Below, piece by piece: positions 60,430-64,000 of a stretch of DNA of 64,000 nucleotides. The stretch's first letter is position 1. Each line of letters starts with the position of its first letter. The stretch lies in NCBI GenBank assembly GCA_004794785.1, contig SJOL01007204.1:5799-69798 (forward strand), read 5' to 3'. The notes below the pieces were generated by a model. It saw only the letters and a program-made list of their open reading frames with translations, was not told the DNA's origin and made no database searches. The position numbers and the translations under genes are program-made. The stretch comes from Opisthorchis felineus. Lineage: Eukaryota; Platyhelminthes; Trematoda; Opisthorchiida; Opisthorchiidae.

Positions 60430-61861
60430 AGCTGCTTGAAACATCACACTTCAGCATTACGTATCCTGCCAAGAGATGTCGAGTTGAACTGTATGGCCAA
60501 CCTGCCCCAACATACACTGAAGACTAACGTAGCTGATCGGCCTACAGCCGTAGAGCTGCTGAGTACCATAAACCAACCGCAAAGTGAGAGAGCTGCGGCT
60601 GACACTCTGGAGAACAGCGTTGCTGGGCAACTGTGTGGATTTTAATGCCGTTGAAGTATCACCGACATAATTTTTGTCGCAAGACAAACCTATGGGAAAT
60701 GTCGTGAAGGGAGTCCACTACTCCGCGGACTGTTTGAGGATTTCGAATCCGTCAGTCAACAGACAAGCAATGTAGATGATTTAATGAAAAGTTGGCTGCT
60801 CAGGAAACTTGTACACCTTATCGAAGTCTTTCACACCGGGATAAAAACTCGGACGTGGACCTTCGCAACTACCTCGAGCGGTTACTTAATCGAGACCGGA
60901 GTGAAGCAGGGCTGTGTACTTGACCGAGGAAGCGTTTTATCGTCGTGAGGTGGCATACTAATCTAACACCTGTTGGATGGCTGTCTGTTCAATTCGAAGC
61001 GTTTCCTGGCCAAAACACTGCTGCGCGTCCGTATGCTGTTGTTTTCAGACGACTGCTTTGTTTTCGCATCCTGAAGCGGGATTGCAGCGACCGACTATTG
61101 GGCTCGGTTCAGCGGCGTCTCGCTTTGGCTTAGATATAAACACCTCTAGAATACTTGTCATTTATCAGGCTGCACCAAAGATTCAACAAAATCACTATAT
61201 ATTCTGCTAAGTGCTTGTGAAATAGCGTACTGCACGGGTCTTTAATACCTTGGCAGCATGTTATCCACAGATCTGACGCTTGACAATAAAATAAACGCGC
61301 AAATTGCACAAGCCAGCATGAAATTAGGTTACTTCGAGAAGCGCGTCTTGAGCAATAACCACATGCGCATAGATACTAGGATTGCGGTGCATCGGACTGT
61401 GTTGTCTTCACTACTGAAGGTAATGAGACTTGGATGCTATATAGACATGTTTGGGTTACTTCACTTGCACTGAAGGCGCAAAATCCGTCGATTCACAAGG
61501 ACCGAAAAAGTACGTTGTTGGAGCTGAATGCAGCCCGATACGAAACCAGCTCCGCTGGTTGGGCCAATTGAAACGAATTGTTGGAACTCGTATCCCGAAA
61601 CAATTGGTCTACGGTTAACTGAAGAATGGAGATCGAGATCGGAAATGCCCGGAATTCCGCAATTGGGGCAGCCTTTATGTAAGTTTGAAAAGCTGTGACT
61701 TCCATTTAAGGTCCTTGGAATGCCTGGCACTCGACCGAACCGCTATCCAGGCAGGCGTGAGAAGCTTTGAGACGCGAAGTGTTGCAACGCTGGAAAACAA
61801 GGCATCCATTCGGAAGGAGCCGAATCTAGAGCTCTATGAAGAGAAGAAACGCGATAGCTAA
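60430..61861 (+). mobile_element. Decayed RTE-type LINE, reverse transcriptase and C-terminal domain
   Basis: Blocks occur in RT order on the + strand with frameshifts. RT motif 4 is TGVKQGCVL (about 60895-60921). The thumb is at 61255-61473: SMLSTDLTLDNKINAQIAQA then KLGYFEKRVLS, and RIAVHRTVLSSLL. The RTE C-terminal domain follows: LVYG, LKNGDRDRKCPEF near 61.6 kb, SLKSCDFHLRSLECLALDR, and GVRSFETRSVATLENKASIR up to a TAA at 61859-61861. The catalytic FADD block between 60.92 and 61.2 kb is not readable. Such LINEs move by target-primed reverse transcription; this one is inactive and lies antisense in the adenylate kinase intron. The 5' endonuclease region is absent or unrecognisable. Confidence 0.7.
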
Positions 61862-62181
61862 GAGGTGCATCGATAATGCTCCGTAGACATCCGAGAGCTG
61901 CCTACAATCCTTGTTTTTTGGATCAAACATTATCTTAGACGCAAGGTAGTAGATTAACGAAGTACGGCTAAATAACACAGTAGTGGTTCATCAATTAGTC
62001 AGCAATCGAAGTACTGTGCCTGGTGGTTGGTTAGAGCTTATCAAATGATAGAATGATAACGGACAACTATCAAAACTTGGGCTGAGCAAACCACCCAATA
62101 ATGTGTCGGGAAACTCGATGGTTGATATCAGCTACAACAGCTATTTGTCGGGCAACGACGACACTTGCAAACGATACTCAC

Positions 62182-62298
62182 TTCTTTTTCAAATCGTATT
62201 CCCTGTTCCAATTCACGTGGATAACCGTCAATGAGAAAAAAACAGTTCTTGTCCACACATTTGAGCATAGCTTCTTTCAAGAGTGACAAAACAACATC
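62182..62298 (-). CDS. AK1: Adenylate kinase, core exon with the DGYPR motif
   Basis: Thirty-nine codons, phase 0 at both ends, with a CTCTCTCAG acceptor and a GTGAGT donor. It reads DVVLSLLKEAMLKCVD, then CFFLIDGYPRELEQGIRFEK. LIDGYPR is the adenylate kinase signature (PROSITE-type FLIDGxPR), with the Asp and Arg that contact Mg-ATP and AMP. The join GELVPL-DVV matches the family at this position. Confidence 0.9.
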
Positions 62299-63672
62299 CT
62301 GAGAGAGGAAAGAGGACAACTAGTTGGAACAGTTTAGCGGAAAGACAGCACGGTGAGTGAATAACTGAGTTACCAACTTTTTCGCACATTGCCCTACCCT
62401 GGGTCGGTGTAACGGCAACAGTGACAGCAAATATCAGGGTCAATTACATCTAGGGCCAAAATTACTCCCACATTGAGAACGCTGCAAACGCGCCGGCTAT
62501 TGATCGCCGAATCGTGCTGTGTTGCTTATATTATTTTCGTCAATGGCCTCCATAACTGCGTTACGCTTCTAGTTGATTTTACAATGCTACTGTCTAAGTA
62601 GGGACCGATACGACCGTCGGAACTGATTAATTTTGAGTTGGTCGGTTAGCCTGCTTTCACTCCTTGTGTCACGCTGGGGCAAATCAACGATAAGCTGTTC
62701 CGGTAGTATACCAGAGTGCGGAAAGCTGGAAAATTGGAGTGAGCTCCCGAAAGCTTGAAACTCGCAGGCTCCAGCTACACTCAGCTCACTAGGAATATGG
62801 CTGCAAAAAATGTGACCATTTGAAAACTTTGCATCCGAGGATCGAACGGCGGTTTGAAGTTTAAGCACTTACACCGTCATTTTTTCCTTGTTTTCTGTTG
62901 GGGTAATCGTTCTCAAATCTGTTGATCCGTTTACTTGCTTTGTCCACATGACCAGCAGTTCAGTGTTTACGGGATCCGACACTATTGAAAAGTATGATCA
63001 AGAGCAGATACGACATAACCAAAACGTTACTGTGACACGACATATGGAACTCGTATGGGCTATCCCCTAGTATGTCGCGTCGTTACGGTATCTGCCCTGA
63101 AACCGGCATTCGGTAACAACCATTCGTTGTCTAAGGGCTCCCGAAAGCAAGCTTCCAATTGCAACCATGTGTATACAGTCTTCCTACCGCTATCCGGCAT
63201 TCGTCACCCAAACCAACTTGTCCCACAGCTAACTGGAATTTATCTGTCGCAGAAACACAGCTGCAGCTGTTCAGTATTGGAGTAGAATCATTGTTCTGAA
63301 GAAGAATGCATTGCACAATTAGAGGCAGAAGTATACAAAGACGTTTCTCTGTCGAGCAGCGGGAACAGCTATGTCCAAGAGCTAGAACGATAATGTTTGA
63401 TAAAGGCTCGTTTTCAGTCCACATTCTCCTCTCAGTAACGAGTTCGCAAGAATGCTAACAACCTGATAACGCTGAATTGCGATTCATTGCAGTCTAGACC
63501 GCATGGTTACAACACATTTGCATAGAAACGATAAAAACGCGAAACCAAGGTGTATAATTAGCTTGATTTGTTTTGCAGTATCCCCATAGCAACGTTTTCA
63601 GCCTGAAAATGAATGCGAAACAAAAAAATGATGGTGTACAAACATGAATCATCTGAAATTAGTTCTACATAC
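62299..63672 (-). other. Adenylate kinase intron
   Basis: A 1.4 kb intron with no recognised repeat. A 97-codon - strand open frame (63131-63424) is Cys-rich and unrecognised; with no flanking splice signals it is not called a gene. Confidence 0.6.
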
Positions 63673-63870
63673 CAGGGGAACCAATTCTCCACGTGCCATC
63701 ATGGCTTTGAGCTCTTGACCACGAGGAGATCCGGATTCGCATTCAGCCCTCAAAAGATCACCACTGGACAAATGGTTGTACTTGCATTTCTCCACCAGTC
63801 GTTCGCACTGTGTTCCTTTGCCACTGCCTGGCCCGCCTGCGAGGAATATCGAAAGACGTTGAGGTAAATT
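63673..63870 (-). CDS. AK1: Adenylate kinase, P-loop exon (gene partial at the window edge)
   Basis: Adenylate kinase catalyses ATP + AMP = 2 ADP in the cytosol. This exon has 66 codons, phase 0, between a TTTATTGCCAG acceptor and a GTATGT donor. It carries the P-loop [12 protein letters not shown] (residues 12-23 of the visible 194), the AMP-site block [11 protein letters not shown] (residues 33-43) and GELVPL (61-66). The four exons together give 194 residues, close to full length for AK1, so only a short N-terminal exon is missing, expected above base 64000. Alternatively the open frame continues upstream to an ATG at 63948, giving 26 more codons. The acceptor and the family's usual short N-terminus make splicing more likely. 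Confidence 0.9.
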
Positions 63871-64000
63871 CTGGCAATAAAGAGGTTCTAACGAGGTTTT
63901 TCTACCAAAACGACAATCCTGTGATACGCCCTTTGATAAGAGCACCACCCTACACAGAGCAGCAGATCAGCTTCACAAAGGTATCCAGCCAGTGCAGGCT

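Larger units (their letters stand above)
58717..62181 (-). other. Adenylate kinase intron containing an antisense LINE
   Basis: A 3.5 kb intron. It contains the RTE LINE remnant in the opposite orientation, a TA microsatellite, and at 58977-59576 a stretch with several overlapping open frames on both strands that looks like another old repeat. No host exon was seen inside it. Confidence 0.65.

Overview
This window is eukaryotic, most likely from a parasitic flatworm of the digenean (fluke) type. The evidence is spliced genes with GT-AG introns from 38 nt to several kb, low gene density, Penelope-like retroelements with GIY-YIG endonuclease ends, an RTE-type LINE, tRNA-derived SINE heads, and short repeats folding like hammerhead ribozymes, all known from fluke genomes. 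The species call is inference; no rRNA, organelle or bacterial genes were seen.

Three host genes are supported. (1) On the + strand at the left edge, two phase-matched exons (78-247 and 2982-3162) encode one CUB domain of a larger extracellular protein; a 24-nt microexon at 14120-14143 has the right phase to follow it. (2) On the + strand at 48.27-52.46 kb, six in-phase exons encode a coiled-coil protein of at least 355 residues, similar in pattern to the tektin-like family of ciliary doublet proteins (CCDC105/TEKTL1 type). Its first four introns are only 38-51 nt and the last is 2.9 kb. An extra upstream exon at 47290-47492 is phase-compatible. (3) On the - strand at the right edge, four exons (63870 down to 57689) encode the last 194 residues of an AK1-type adenylate kinase with all nucleotide-binding motifs; its first exon should lie beyond base 64000.

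The space between is relic mobile DNA. A decayed Penelope-like element lies at 35.56-37.42 kb (+) with RT catalytic motif YVDD changed to YING. A 5'-truncated Penelope-like 3' end lies at 33.55-34.13 kb (-), a possible RT scrap at 20.7 kb (+), and an RTE LINE remnant at 60.43-61.86 kb (+) inside an adenylate kinase intron. Smaller families recur: a hairpin-plus-hammerhead repeat (1.95, 43.03 and 57.0-57.2 kb), a SINE with a hammerhead-like core (25.4-25.7 kb), a palindrome-forming family with the core GCAAACGTTTCATCACC (1.7, 13.9, 16.4, 41.4, 44.4, 45.5, 51.7 kb), and a ~300-bp dispersed repeat (18.8, 38.8, 43.6, 47.5-47.96 kb).

The most interesting material is the hammerhead-like family. Its copies keep helix I complementarity and the GAAA core while carrying substitutions elsewhere, as expected for fossils of self-cleaving RNA retroelements. 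Everything was read by eye; homology calls rest on motif recognition, and splice sites on GT-AG plus phase.
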